DNA from: an uncultured Lachnospiraceae bacterium | GTDB lineage: Bacteria; Bacillota; Clostridia; Lachnospirales; Lachnospiraceae | Direction: 5' to 3' | Assembly (NCBI GenBank): GCA_947593975.1 | Contig: CANQDW010000022.1 | Span: 1 to 32,372 of the forward strand | DNA length: 32,372 nucleotides | In this document: piece after piece, positions 24,831 to 32,372 of the stretch | How the letters are laid out: every line of letters begins with the position of its first letter | Numbering within the stretch: position 1 is the stretch's first letter | Position numbers and translations under genes: made by a program | The notes under the pieces: generated by a model | Told to the model about the DNA's origin: nothing | Database searches by the model: none | Seen by the model: the letters and a program-made list of their open reading frames with translations, nothing else

Positions 24831-27800
24831 TTATTTTACGGTTACTTTTAGCTTCCTGTATTTTCCGTTCTGCGCATAGCCGTATACTACGCATGTTCCT
24901 GCTGATACTCCGGTTATCTTTCCTTTCTTATTAACCAATGCTACAGCAGTATCGGAAGACATATATCTTATCTTTTTAGTAAGCTTTTTGATCTTTTGTT
25001 TTCCTTTAAGCTTAACCTTCATTTTAGCGGTTTCTGATACGCCTATCGATACGGACTTCTTCTTAAGTTTCTTAAGTTTTACAGGGTTGCCATACTTTCC
25101 GCCCTTTGTTGCGATATACATATCGGGCGAAACAGATATAACGGTTTCTTTGCCATTTACTATCTTGTATGCTTCTACCCTTACCCTGTAATATTTTCCT
25201 TTCTTAAGCTTCTTAAGTTTTACCGACGTATTGCCTGCAGGTACTTCTTTATACTTCTTAAGCTTCTTACCTTTTACGGCATAATATACGCGATAACCTT
25301 CCGCGCCGCTTACAGGGTTCCATTTAGCCTTAATGGCTTTCGCAGTTACTTTTGTCTGTTTTGCCATAACCGGTTCTGCCTTTTGTACGGCAGGTTCAGG
25401 CGTTTTCTGCGGTACCGGTGCAGCCGACGGTACCGGTGTATCGGTTGTCTGCGGTTTATCTGTGGCCTTTGGTTCATCCGTTGTCTGCGGTTCATCTGTT
25501 GCCTTAGGCTCTTCCGTCACCTTAGGTTCTTCTGTTACCTTTGGTTCTTCCGTTACCTTAGGCTCTTCCGTTACTTTCGGAGGCTCAGTCTCTGAAGGAG
25601 TATACGGTATATTCATTACCCTGCAGTATTCCTCTCTTGTAAGCCTTATCGGCGTACCATGGCGCGCTCCTGACGGCATCTTATATGTTCCTGCTGCCGG
25701 TCTTGTAAATACTCCGCTTTCAAGATCTGTCGCCATAAGAGGATAATATCCGCCGCTTCCGTAGTTATCAACAAGCAGGCACCATGTATCCGTATCCGCG
25801 TCGTCATTATTTAATTTAAAGATCGTAGGTCCTTCAACTCCGCCGTTACTGTTAAGTGAAGGAGATTCAATACCTGAAAATTCTCCGAGCACCCCGTCGC
25901 TCTTTTCAATAAATATCGTCTTGCTGTTTGCGCCGTACTTATTCTTTGAGCCGCCTTCATTCTTGGAATATCTGTAATAAGTACCGTTATGCTCGATCAT
26001 TGTCGTGTCAATGGTTGACTGATCCAGATCAATATATACTTCAGGTTCGGTAAATGTGTAGAAATCCCTAGTCTTAGCATAATACAGCCTCTGTTTGCCA
26101 TATCCGTCCGATTCTACCTTGGATGCCCAATATACGATATACTCGCCTGTCTTTGCATCATAAGTTGCTTCCGGCGCCCATGTACATCCTGCGCCAATCG
26201 AAGCAGATACTTCAACCATACGCTGCTTGCTCCAGTTCACAAGGTCTGTGGACTCCCATACCATAAGGCTCTGGCTTCCTGCCGTTTGAGCTGCCGACCA
26301 TCCGTTTCCGCCGTTTATCTTAAGATCGGTTGCTATAATGTAGAACTTATCGCCTTCTGCCGAACGTATAATGAAAGGATCCCTTACGCCCTTTTCACCC
26401 ATTGAAGATACGAGTGAAGGCTGTCTGTTATTCAGCTCTGTCCAGTTAAGCCCGTCTTCACTTGATGCAAAGTATATCTGCTCGCCGTTAGATGAACCCT
26501 CGCCCGTGAAATATGCGAAGAAGTAATCTGTATAATCTTCTTCCTTTATTTCTTTTGGAGCCGCCTTAACGGTAAATACATAATCTTTCTCTGCGGTCTT
26601 TCCGTCGACTACGATCGTCGCGGTAAGTTTAACTATCGTATCCTTATCCGGACGGGTCACAGTACCTGCGGGCGTATCATCATATCCTGCATTTGTATGG
26701 CTGTTTACGTCAACTATCTCAGGATGGTCTGTTTTCCATTCGATATCAATTCCGTTTGCCGTCTTATCAGGAAGGGTGATATTGCCATATGCTTCCATGC
26801 CTTCCTGCGTTGAATACGGAAGAGTAACATCGTCAAGTACGGAATCAATAGTCTGCGCCTTAACAACAAGCCTGAATGTTTCGGACGTATCTCCCCATAC
26901 GGCCTTAACCTCAACTTCTGCATCATTGCCGTCAACAGGACGTACAACGTTGCCGGCTGCATCTATAGCCGTCTGTCCGGAAGGGATCTCCCATTTAACA
27001 TCTGTTCCTGCAGCTTTTGACGGGAACGACAGGTTAGTCTTTATGTTATCAATACTGTCATTACCGTTAAGCATGATTCCATATATATATGCGGCAACAT
27101 ACTTATTAAGGTCTATGCCTCCTGCTTCACGCATAACCTGGTCGTCCGTAAGCGCATTATCATATACCGTGAACTCACCAACCGCGCCTGCAAATAACGG
27201 ATCGCTGTCATACAGGGATTTTCCTATATATCCGATCACGTCAAGTCCCTCAAAGAATGTTGTAATGTCAAACGGATTGCTTCCTGTTCCGACTTTAGCT
27301 CCGTCTACATACATTGCGGTTTTATTTTCATCTACTACTACCGTATATAAATGGAAGCTTCCATCTTTCCCTGCGGAAGATACTTCTATCTTATTTTCGC
27401 TTCCCCACGCTCCGGTAGTATCCGTAGGTTCTGCCTGCGCTATCGCAAGTTTTGTATTGGAACTTGAATTCGTCGGGGTCATAAACGCATAGTTCCAGCT
27501 GTTGCGTCCAAGCGACCACAGCCATTGGTTATTTGCCTTATCCGTAGCTGCCACAACACTGATCGTAAATGTATTGTCATCTATCACTCCCTTAGGAATA
27601 GATGCATAACCATCTTCAGTAAGCATAAGGCTCACATCATCATATGTCACAAAATCGCTTGCCGAAAGACCTGTGACCTGCGCATCATAATCATCGCCCG
27701 CGATATTGTTAAGCACGCTTCCGTCCGAAGCCATATCGTACTTAACCTTAACAACAGGTTTTTCCGTAATAATAAACTCAACTGTCTTCTCACCGATATA

Positions 27801-30800
27801 ATCTTCACTTACCGGTTTGATCGTTATCGTTCCTTTTCCGGGCTTCGTATTTTCGCCATATTCTACTGTATAATCTGTATCAGGCGTAAGTTCTTCTCCC
27901 TTATAAGTTACGGTAATCTCCGGTTTAATAGGTGATCCTGTTTCCTCATACTCACTTTGATAACCGCTTATAACCGCATTTGCCAGATCCATCTTGGAAC
28001 TATTCTTTACTACTACCTGAACAGATACGCTCCTTAACTCTGTCGGACATTCTTCTTCCGCGCTCATCTTAAGGATCGGAAGTCCATCCTTAGTCCAGTG
28101 TACATTCTTTACTCTTGCATGGCGGCACGGGTCGTACAATGGATCTGCGCTGCCCCATTCACACTGGTTGTTATAACATTCTTCCGAACGAGCATGATAT
28201 ACAAATACCGGATTGCCGTCTGCGTCCACTGTAAAGCTGTTGTGTCCCGGTCCGTATTCTCCCGGCACATCTGCTGATGTAAGCAGCGGATATCCGAGTT
28301 TCGTCCATGAAGATTCGTCCATAAGATCTGAATCGGCATCAGCATACAGCATGCCTATACAATATTCCGGTCCCGTTCCCGATGCAGAAAATGCGCAGAA
28401 TATCTTATCGTCATGTTTAAGTATCGTAGGTCCTTCGTTTACACGCTCCGAATCTCTCTCCCAGCCAAATTCCGGAGTTGTAAGCATTATAACCTTATCG
28501 CTTGTTCCAACCCACGGCTGGTTAGGATCTATTTCCTGCATATACAGTGCCGACTGTCCTATAATATCTGCCCATATTACATAATGCTTTCCATTATGTT
28601 CAAAATATGTCATATCAAGAGACATATTCTTAAAGTATCTGCTGTCTTTGCTTTGAGCCATATGTATCTCATAAGTGCCGTCTTCTTTCTGCCAGTTATC
28701 CGCATTATACGGGTCATCATTATTCTGGCATACAAGCACATAAGGACGTATTGCCCAGATATTATCTGAATTGCCCGCCGCAAAGAATACATACCATTTT
28801 CCGTTAATCTTCTGAAGCTCAGGAGCCCATACGTGTCTTGCCATCTGGCCTGATGAAGGCGCTTTCCAGATAGTGATCTCCTTATCTTTTCCGCCGTTAT
28901 CATCAGAAAGCTCCTGTATTGAATCAGCCTTTCTGAGTATTATCCTGTCATATCCGCTGTTTGCATTGTTATATGCCGGATATGATGCAGTGAAATAATA
29001 ACAATCTTTTTCATCGTCATATTTGATCTGCGGATCAGCCCTCTGTTCAATAAGAGGATTAGAATACGGCGTTATCGTTCCCTTAAGGGTATAAGTACCT
29101 GCTTTGCTCATATTGGTTATATCCGTATCCCACTTAATGTTAAGAGCCGCTTCGCTTCCGTCGCTGTAAACGGCTTTCGCTGTCTTCGGAAGCGCCGCTG
29201 CAAGATCAGCTTCTACATCAACCGTAACCGTATCCACATCTAAAGTAACGCCTGTGTTGGTTACAATATCAAATCTCTGCAGTATCTTTTCATACTCTGC
29301 TTTTGTTACGGGCATTATGCTGCCGTTTAAAGCTCCTTCCGGTATATCCATACCTGCCGTATCTGCTTTTGCTCCTTCGTATGCCGCACTGTATGAATCA
29401 TATCCTGCATCATTTGGTTTAACAAGTGTACCTCCTTCATATGACAGAAGATCCTTTGACGTATACACATACAATGCCGTATTGTCTTTGCCCTGCGGCG
29501 CAGCCATTCCGAACGAACCGTCTGCATTCCTGTATAAACCTATTCCGTCAAATCTTACTCCTGTACTGAGCGTTTTATTGCCGTCCGATGTATCATTTTT
29601 AGCAAACAGGATACCTGAATTTCCGTTAAGCGCGGTAAATGTTTTCCGATCCGTGCTGTATGCAATATGAAGGCTTCCGGTACGGTCATTATTTCCCCTG
29701 ACATATCCAAAAATATATCCGTATGGTTCTTCCATTACAGTTACCTCAAAATCTTTTGTTACGCTTTCTTCCCCTTTCTTTATAGTAGCGGTAAGCGTAA
29801 CTTTAGTGTTGCCTTCTCCCACTTTAGGCCTCTTGCTTCCTATCTTTCCTGAGGCATCCATAATATCATCATCAGAAGAACTCCATGTGATGTCGGTATT
29901 ATAAGCTCCTTTATCCGGAAGGCTTATATCTTCCGCTGCAAATCCCGGTATCGTAAGAAGCTCTTTTGCGGCATTTACATCATATTCATCATCTGCCGCA
30001 GCTACAGTAACCGGTATATCCTTTGTTTTAACTGCATTTCCGAGAGTAAACGTTGCAGTAAGCACTGCATCTTTTTCTGTTTCTGCTCTTGTTATCACGC
30101 CGTCTGCGGTAATAACCGAATCATCAGAAGTTGCCCAGTCGATATGTACACCGTTTGAAGTTTCAGACGGAAGCGTTATGTTTTCCTTTAACTGTTCCGT
30201 CTCTTCAAGCGCAAAATGTTCTGCCTCATAATCCACGATCATCTGATCGTAACTTGTCTTAACCTGCTTTTCCGTAATAGGCGTTTGGTATACCTTAACG
30301 GCATCAACAAGTCCTCTATACGGCGTATCCCAAGAATTCACGGCAATATAGATATCCTGGTTTTCACCTTCGAGAGGATTGTTGCTCCTGTCATCCTCGC
30401 CTATCTTTGCGCCGTCCAGGTACGATGTGATCATTCCATCCGTTCCCGTAAGCACAAGCTGATGCCATGAACCCGCTGATATAGACGGTGAGAAAAGTGT
30501 AGTCCAAGTACTAAGACTTCCTCCTTTTCCCCATATCTTGACCCGGCTTCCATTTCCGTCTCCCGATACTCCTATCCATTGTTCGGGTTCATGATATCCA
30601 AGGAATAACATTACCTGGTTATTGACAAATGTTCCGTCCGGTTTAACCCACATCATAACGGTAAAATCTTTTCCAAGATTTTTCTTATTGAGTTCAAAAC
30701 CATAGTCGCCTACGCGCACAGCTTTACCGCTAATACCGTCTTCATAGGAAACGTCTCCGTTATACGCCGCAAATGACGGTCCATATATCTGCGCCTCATT

Positions 30801-31892
30801 TTTTGCCTCGCCTGAAGCAGTATTCTGATAGTTGTCCTCAAAATCATATTCAGCTACAAGATAGTCGTCTATTGACATACCGTCGTCTTTTAGAACAGTA
30901 ACATTAAATTCTTTCTTATCGGCTGTACTGTAATCTCCGCATGAAAAATTAGCCGTAAGCGTTACCTGCTCATCTTCTTCACCTCTTGTAACCGTTCCGT
31001 CAGCAGCGATCACATCAGGATTAGAAGACTGCCATGTGATATCCACGCCTGATCTTCTTTCAGGCAGAGAAAGATCCGACTTAACCGCATCCGTATCTCC
31101 AATAGAAAGATTCTCTTTAACCTGAGCTACTATCGCATCGGCATGTTCAGTCTGTATGCCGTCCCAGATAATAAAGTTATCTATCTGAGCCTCGCAGAAT
31201 TCTCCTCCGCTCCAAGTTGCCTTTCCTATGTAGAATATCCCGTTATCTCCAAGTATCTCTGATATCTTTGAACTGCTTGGCGATGAATTGCTTAACTCGC
31301 CGTCTTTAAATATCCTTGTTACATCTTCCTGGACCACAACGTCATAATGGTGCCATTCATTGATTACCGCATCTGTCCCTACAGTACTTGACAGACCGCC
31401 TTCGCGTCCGCTTCTGTATCTCTCTACAGACATGTTCGGGGTATACAGGCAGCCCAGATAATTCTCCGTATTATAGCTCGGAGGATTAGCATCAGGCGCT
31501 GCAAAGAACGACCAGTTAGTACCGCTTCTCAGGTTGTTAATATCGTACGATATCGTAAATACCTCTTTACCTTTAAGCAGACTTGAACCGTCGCCTGCAG
31601 TCAGTGAAAGATACTGGTCTTTTCCGTTAAGCAAAAGAGCCTTTCCGCCTTCATGTTCCACAGTATCGTATGAAGCAGGCGCGTCTGCTTTGGCAGCTCC
31701 CGCTTCAAGTTCATTTTCCGCATCAAAAGTAAGTTCACATAGCTTATCCGGGGCATTGGCTGTTTTTTCCCCTGAAGCCGCCTTTACCGGTCCCATATCA
31801 GGTATCCCTGTAATAAGCATTGCCGCCGCGGCAACAAGAGATGTAATCTTCTTTAATGCCTGCTTTTTAGTTATTGATTTGCTTTTCCTCAT
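24831..31892 (-). CDS. Giant secreted multi-domain GH43 enzyme (2353 residues)
   Basis: Extracellular polysaccharide-degrading protein. The order is signal peptide (1-~38), LamG (~52-245), Ig-like (~255-335), LamG (~345-540), two Ig-like (~555-718), a shortened GH43-like domain (~722-875), Big_4-like (~878-945), complete GH43 (~948-1285: Asp 953 in RADPQ, Asp 1093, Glu 1153 in VNEGPTI), an Ig-like module (~1288-1378), LamG (~1382-1590), two Ig-like (~1598-1776), second complete GH43 (~1786-2098: Asp 1838 in GVRDP, Asp 1962, Glu 2020 in VEGPT), a TEEPKV repeat linker (~2100-2170), FN3 (~2175-2262) and a lysine-rich Big_2 (~2265-2353). The start follows AAGGAG by 6 nt. The LamG modules probably bind the glycan; GH43 suggests arabinofuranosidase, arabinanase or xylosidase activity, subfamily not determined. 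It is the first gene of a two-gene operon. Confidence 0.9.
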   Translation of the reverse strand: MRKSKSITKKQALKKITSLVAAAAMLITGIPDMGPVKAASGEKTANAPDKLCELTFDAENELEAGAAKADAPASYDTVEHEGGKALLLNGKDQYLSLTAGDGSSLLKGKEVFTISYDINNLRSGTNWSFFAAPDANPPSYNTENYLGCLYTPNMSVERYRSGREGGLSSTVGTDAVINEWHHYDVVVQEDVTRIFKDGELSNSSPSSSKISEILGDNGIFYIGKATWSGGEFCEAQIDNFIIWDGIQTEHADAIVAQVKENLSIGDTDAVKSDLSLPERRSGVDITWQSSNPDVIAADGTVTRGEEDEQVTLTANFSCGDYSTADKKEFNVTVLKDDGMSIDDYLVAEYDFEDNYQNTASGEAKNEAQIYGPSFAAYNGDVSYEDGISGKAVRVGDYGFELNKKNLGKDFTVMMWVKPDGTFVNNQVMLFLGYHEPEQWIGVSGDGNGSRVKIWGKGGSLSTWTTLFSPSISAGSWHQLVLTGTDGMITSYLDGAKIGEDDRSNNPLEGENQDIYIAVNSWDTPYRGLVDAVKVYQTPITEKQVKTSYDQMIVDYEAEHFALEETEQLKENITLPSETSNGVHIDWATSDDSVITADGVITRAETEKDAVLTATFTLGNAVKTKDIPVTVAAADDEYDVNAAKELLTIPGFAAEDISLPDKGAYNTDITWSSSDDDIMDASGKIGSKRPKVGEGNTKVTLTATIKKGEESVTKDFEVTVMEEPYGYIFGYVRGNNDRTGSLHIAYSTDRKTFTALNGNSGILFAKNDTSDGNKTLSTGVRFDGIGLYRNADGSFGMAAPQGKDNTALYVYTSKDLLSYEGGTLVKPNDAGYDSYSAAYEGAKADTAGMDIPEGALNGSIMPVTKAEYEKILQRFDIVTNTGVTLDVDTVTVDVEADLAAALPKTAKAVYSDGSEAALNIKWDTDITNMSKAGTYTLKGTITPYSNPLIEQRADPQIKYDDEKDCYYFTASYPAYNNANSGYDRIILRKADSIQELSDDNGGKDKEITIWKAPSSGQMARHVWAPELQKINGKWYVFFAAGNSDNIWAIRPYVLVCQNNDDPYNADNWQKEDGTYEIHMAQSKDSRYFKNMSLDMTYFEHNGKHYVIWADIIGQSALYMQEIDPNQPWVGTSDKVIMLTTPEFGWERDSERVNEGPTILKHDDKIFCAFSASGTGPEYCIGMLYADADSDLMDESSWTKLGYPLLTSADVPGEYGPGHNSFTVDADGNPVFVYHARSEECYNNQCEWGSADPLYDPCRHARVKNVHWTKDGLPILKMSAEEECPTELRSVSVQVVVKNSSKMDLANAVISGYQSEYEETGSPIKPEITVTYKGEELTPDTDYTVEYGENTKPGKGTITIKPVSEDYIGEKTVEFIITEKPVVKVKYDMASDGSVLNNIAGDDYDAQVTGLSASDFVTYDDVSLMLTEDGYASIPKGVIDDNTFTISVVAATDKANNQWLWSLGRNSWNYAFMTPTNSSSNTKLAIAQAEPTDTTGAWGSENKIEVSSAGKDGSFHLYTVVVDENKTAMYVDGAKVGTGSNPFDITTFFEGLDVIGYIGKSLYDSDPLFAGAVGEFTVYDNALTDDQVMREAGGIDLNKYVAAYIYGIMLNGNDSIDNIKTNLSFPSKAAGTDVKWEIPSGQTAIDAAGNVVRPVDGNDAEVEVKAVWGDTSETFRLVVKAQTIDSVLDDVTLPYSTQEGMEAYGNITLPDKTANGIDIEWKTDHPEIVDVNSHTNAGYDDTPAGTVTRPDKDTIVKLTATIVVDGKTAEKDYVFTVKAAPKEIKEEDYTDYFFAYFTGEGSSNGEQIYFASSEDGLNWTELNNRQPSLVSSMGEKGVRDPFIIRSAEGDKFYIIATDLKINGGNGWSAAQTAGSQSLMVWESTDLVNWSKQRMVEVSASIGAGCTWAPEATYDAKTGEYIVYWASKVESDGYGKQRLYYAKTRDFYTFTEPEVYIDLDQSTIDTTMIEHNGTYYRYSKNEGGSKNKYGANSKTIFIEKSDGVLGEFSGIESPSLNSNGGVEGPTIFKLNNDDADTDTWCLLVDNYGSGGYYPLMATDLESGVFTRPAAGTYKMPSGARHGTPIRLTREEYCRVMNIPYTPSETEPPKVTEEPKVTEEPKVTEEPKVTEEPKATDEPQTTDEPKATDKPQTTDTPVPSAAPVPQKTPEPAVQKAEPVMAKQTKVTAKAIKAKWNPVSGAEGYRVYYAVKGKKLKKYKEVPAGNTSVKLKKLKKGKYYRVRVEAYKIVNGKETVISVSPDMYIATKGGKYGNPVKLKKLKKKSVSIGVSETAKMKVKLKGKQKIKKLTKKIRYMSSDTAVALVNKKGKITGVSAGTCVVYGYAQNGKYRKLKVTVK
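25383..25589 (-). repeat. Tandem TEEPKV/TDEPQT linker repeats
   Basis: Four near-identical 6-residue units (18 bp) of the type PKVTEE are followed by looser TDEPQT and TDKPQT units, then a Pro/Ala/Val stretch. They form the spacer between the last GH43 domain and the FN3 module. Confidence 0.85.
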
Positions 31893-31946
31893 ATACTTCT
31901 CCTTTCAAATTTTTATTATTTTTTATCAATTTTAATCTATATTAAT

Positions 31947-32008
31947 AATAGTCGGACTTTACCGAACTATTTTACCTAAAGTTTAATTTATTTACATTTG
32001 AATGTCAA
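31947..32008 (-). promoter_or_regulatory. Promoter of the GH43 operon with a hairpin at the mRNA 5' end
   Basis: On the minus strand TTGACA (32003-32008), 17 nt and TAAACT (31980-31985). A bulged hairpin AATAGT-T-CGG/CCG-ACTATT occupies 31947-31971, right at the expected transcript start. No catabolite-repression operator is evident between promoter and gene. The remainder of the ~80-nt leader is AT-rich and featureless. Confidence 0.6.
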
Positions 32009-32043
32009 TATTGTATTATCAGCAGATTATTATTTAATACAAC

Positions 32044-32070
32044 AAAAAAGCCTTGAAAAACTCAAGGCTT
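32044..32070 (-). terminator. Terminator of the tRNA-Asn-Glu-Cys transcript
   Basis: On the minus strand AAGCCTTGA (32062-32070) pairs with TCAAGGCTT (32048-32056) around a 5-nt loop and is followed by TTTT. It starts 7 nt after tRNA-Cys. Confidence 0.85.
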
Positions 32071-32076
32071 ATATAC

Positions 32077-32147
32077 AGGCGCCAACCAGATTCGAACTGG
32101 TGATAGAGGTGTTGCAGACCTTTGCCTTACCACTTGGCTATGGCGCC
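32077..32147 (-). tRNA. tRNA-Cys (anticodon GCA)
   Basis: Cloverleaf on the minus strand with acceptor GGCGCCA/TGGCGCC, anticodon stem AGGT/ACCT around CT-GCA-AC, T-arm GGTTCGAATCT near AGTTCGAATCT, and discriminator U, which is the conserved cysteine identity base. CCA is not encoded. Confidence 0.95.
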
Positions 32148-32169
32148 ATATTAAATTTCCTATATATAA

Positions 32170-32209
32170 TTATGAAGGAAGCAAAATATTATTCCTACAT
32201 CCTTCATAA
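32170..32209. repeat. 10-bp inverted repeat in the tRNA-Glu/tRNA-Cys spacer
   Basis: TTATGAAGGA (32170-32179) and TCCTTCATAA (32200-32209) flank 20 nt. There is no T-run after either arm, so it is not a standard terminator. It may shape processing of the tRNA precursor. Confidence 0.7.
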
Positions 32210-32212
32210 AAG

Positions 32213-32284
32213 TGACCCCGACGGGAATCGAACCCGTGTTACCGCCGTGAAAGGGCGATGTCTTAACCGCTTGACCACGGGGCC
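32213..32284 (-). tRNA. tRNA-Glu (anticodon TTC)
   Basis: Cloverleaf on the minus strand with acceptor GGCCCCG/CGGGGTC, anticodon stem CGCC/GGCG around CT-TTC-AC and T-arm GGGTTCGATTCCC. The discriminator is A and CCA is not encoded. Confidence 0.95.
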
Positions 32285-32298
32285 ATATATATTAAAAA

Positions 32299-32371
32299 CT
32301 CCCCGAGTAGGACTCGAACCTACGACAGCGCGGTTAACAGCCGCGTGCTCTACCGACTGAGCTATCGAGGA
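32299..32371 (-). tRNA. tRNA-Asn (anticodon GTT)
   Basis: Cloverleaf on the minus strand with acceptor TCCTCGA/TCGGGGA, anticodon stem CGCGG/CCGCG around CT-GTT-AA and T-arm GGTTCGAGTCC. The discriminator is G and CCA is not encoded. The gene is complete; its 5' end is one base from the window edge and the promoter lies outside. Confidence 0.94.
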
Positions 32372-32372
32372 T

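Noticed and set aside
25333-25746. Long open frame on the plus strand opposite the GH43 linker (Gly/Ser/Val repeats)
   Set aside because: It is the antisense image of the TEEPKV repeat linker, whose biased codons remove stops in that frame. It has no ribosome site and no recognisable domain.
31893-32002. A cre (catabolite repression) operator at the GH43 promoter
   Set aside because: No sequence close to TGWNANCGNTNWCA was found between the promoter and the start codon.

Overview
The window looks like the chromosome of a low-to-moderate GC Firmicute of the class Clostridia, most likely a gut Lachnospiraceae (Butyrivibrio/Roseburia-like). The grounds are a leucine T-box leader, strong AGGAGG ribosome sites, LytTR/GHKL signalling genes, PBECR4 and DeoD proteins of clostridial type, ATA-rich codon use, and very large secreted GH43 arabinan/xylan-active enzymes with lysine-rich surface domains. 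The genus is an inference. No insertion sequence, phage structural gene or CRISPR array is visible.

Layout. 1-1047 (minus): 5' part of leuA behind a T-box attenuator. 1084-7081 (minus): a three-gene operon of a solute-binding lipoprotein, an FtsX/MacB-type permease broken by one in-frame TGA, and its ATPase. 7253-7494 (minus): tRNA-Arg, tRNA-His and tRNA-Gln with promoter and terminator. 7587-8524 (minus): a PBECR4-type predicted RNase gene, preceded by its own promoter, a structured leader and a strong terminator; all of this abuts an ABC ATPase gene that keeps only its first ~26 codons. 8521-11276 (minus): the rest of that second ABC operon (lipoprotein and two ABC-2 permeases). 11393-14484 (minus): deoD and a Cas4-nuclease/XPD-type helicase. 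14551-14590: a divergent, palindromic promoter region. 14620-21215 (plus): ion transporter of the SLC13/ArsB type, LytTR response regulator, GHKL histidine kinase, and two half-size ABC exporters. 21281-31892 (minus): two giant secreted multi-domain GH43 enzymes in one operon. 32077-32371 (minus): tRNA-Asn, tRNA-Glu and tRNA-Cys with terminator.

How the parts relate. Both lipoprotein/ABC operons start from an almost identical 39-bp promoter block (7122-7160 and 11318-11356) carrying the palindrome CAAGTACTTG over the -35 box, so they are probably co-regulated. Both are also damaged, one by a nonsense codon and the other by loss of the ATPase. The plus-strand cluster reads as a sensor-regulator pair controlling a heterodimeric exporter. 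The GH43 pair reads as an extracellular arabinan/arabinoxylan-trimming unit held near the cell surface.

Most interesting lead: the promoter - structured RNA - intrinsic terminator - BECR-fold RNase arrangement at 7587-8382. It seems to have displaced most of the ATPase gene and has the gene order of RNA-regulated toxin systems. All promoters, RNA folds and family assignments here come from reading the sequence by eye; no search or folding program was run.
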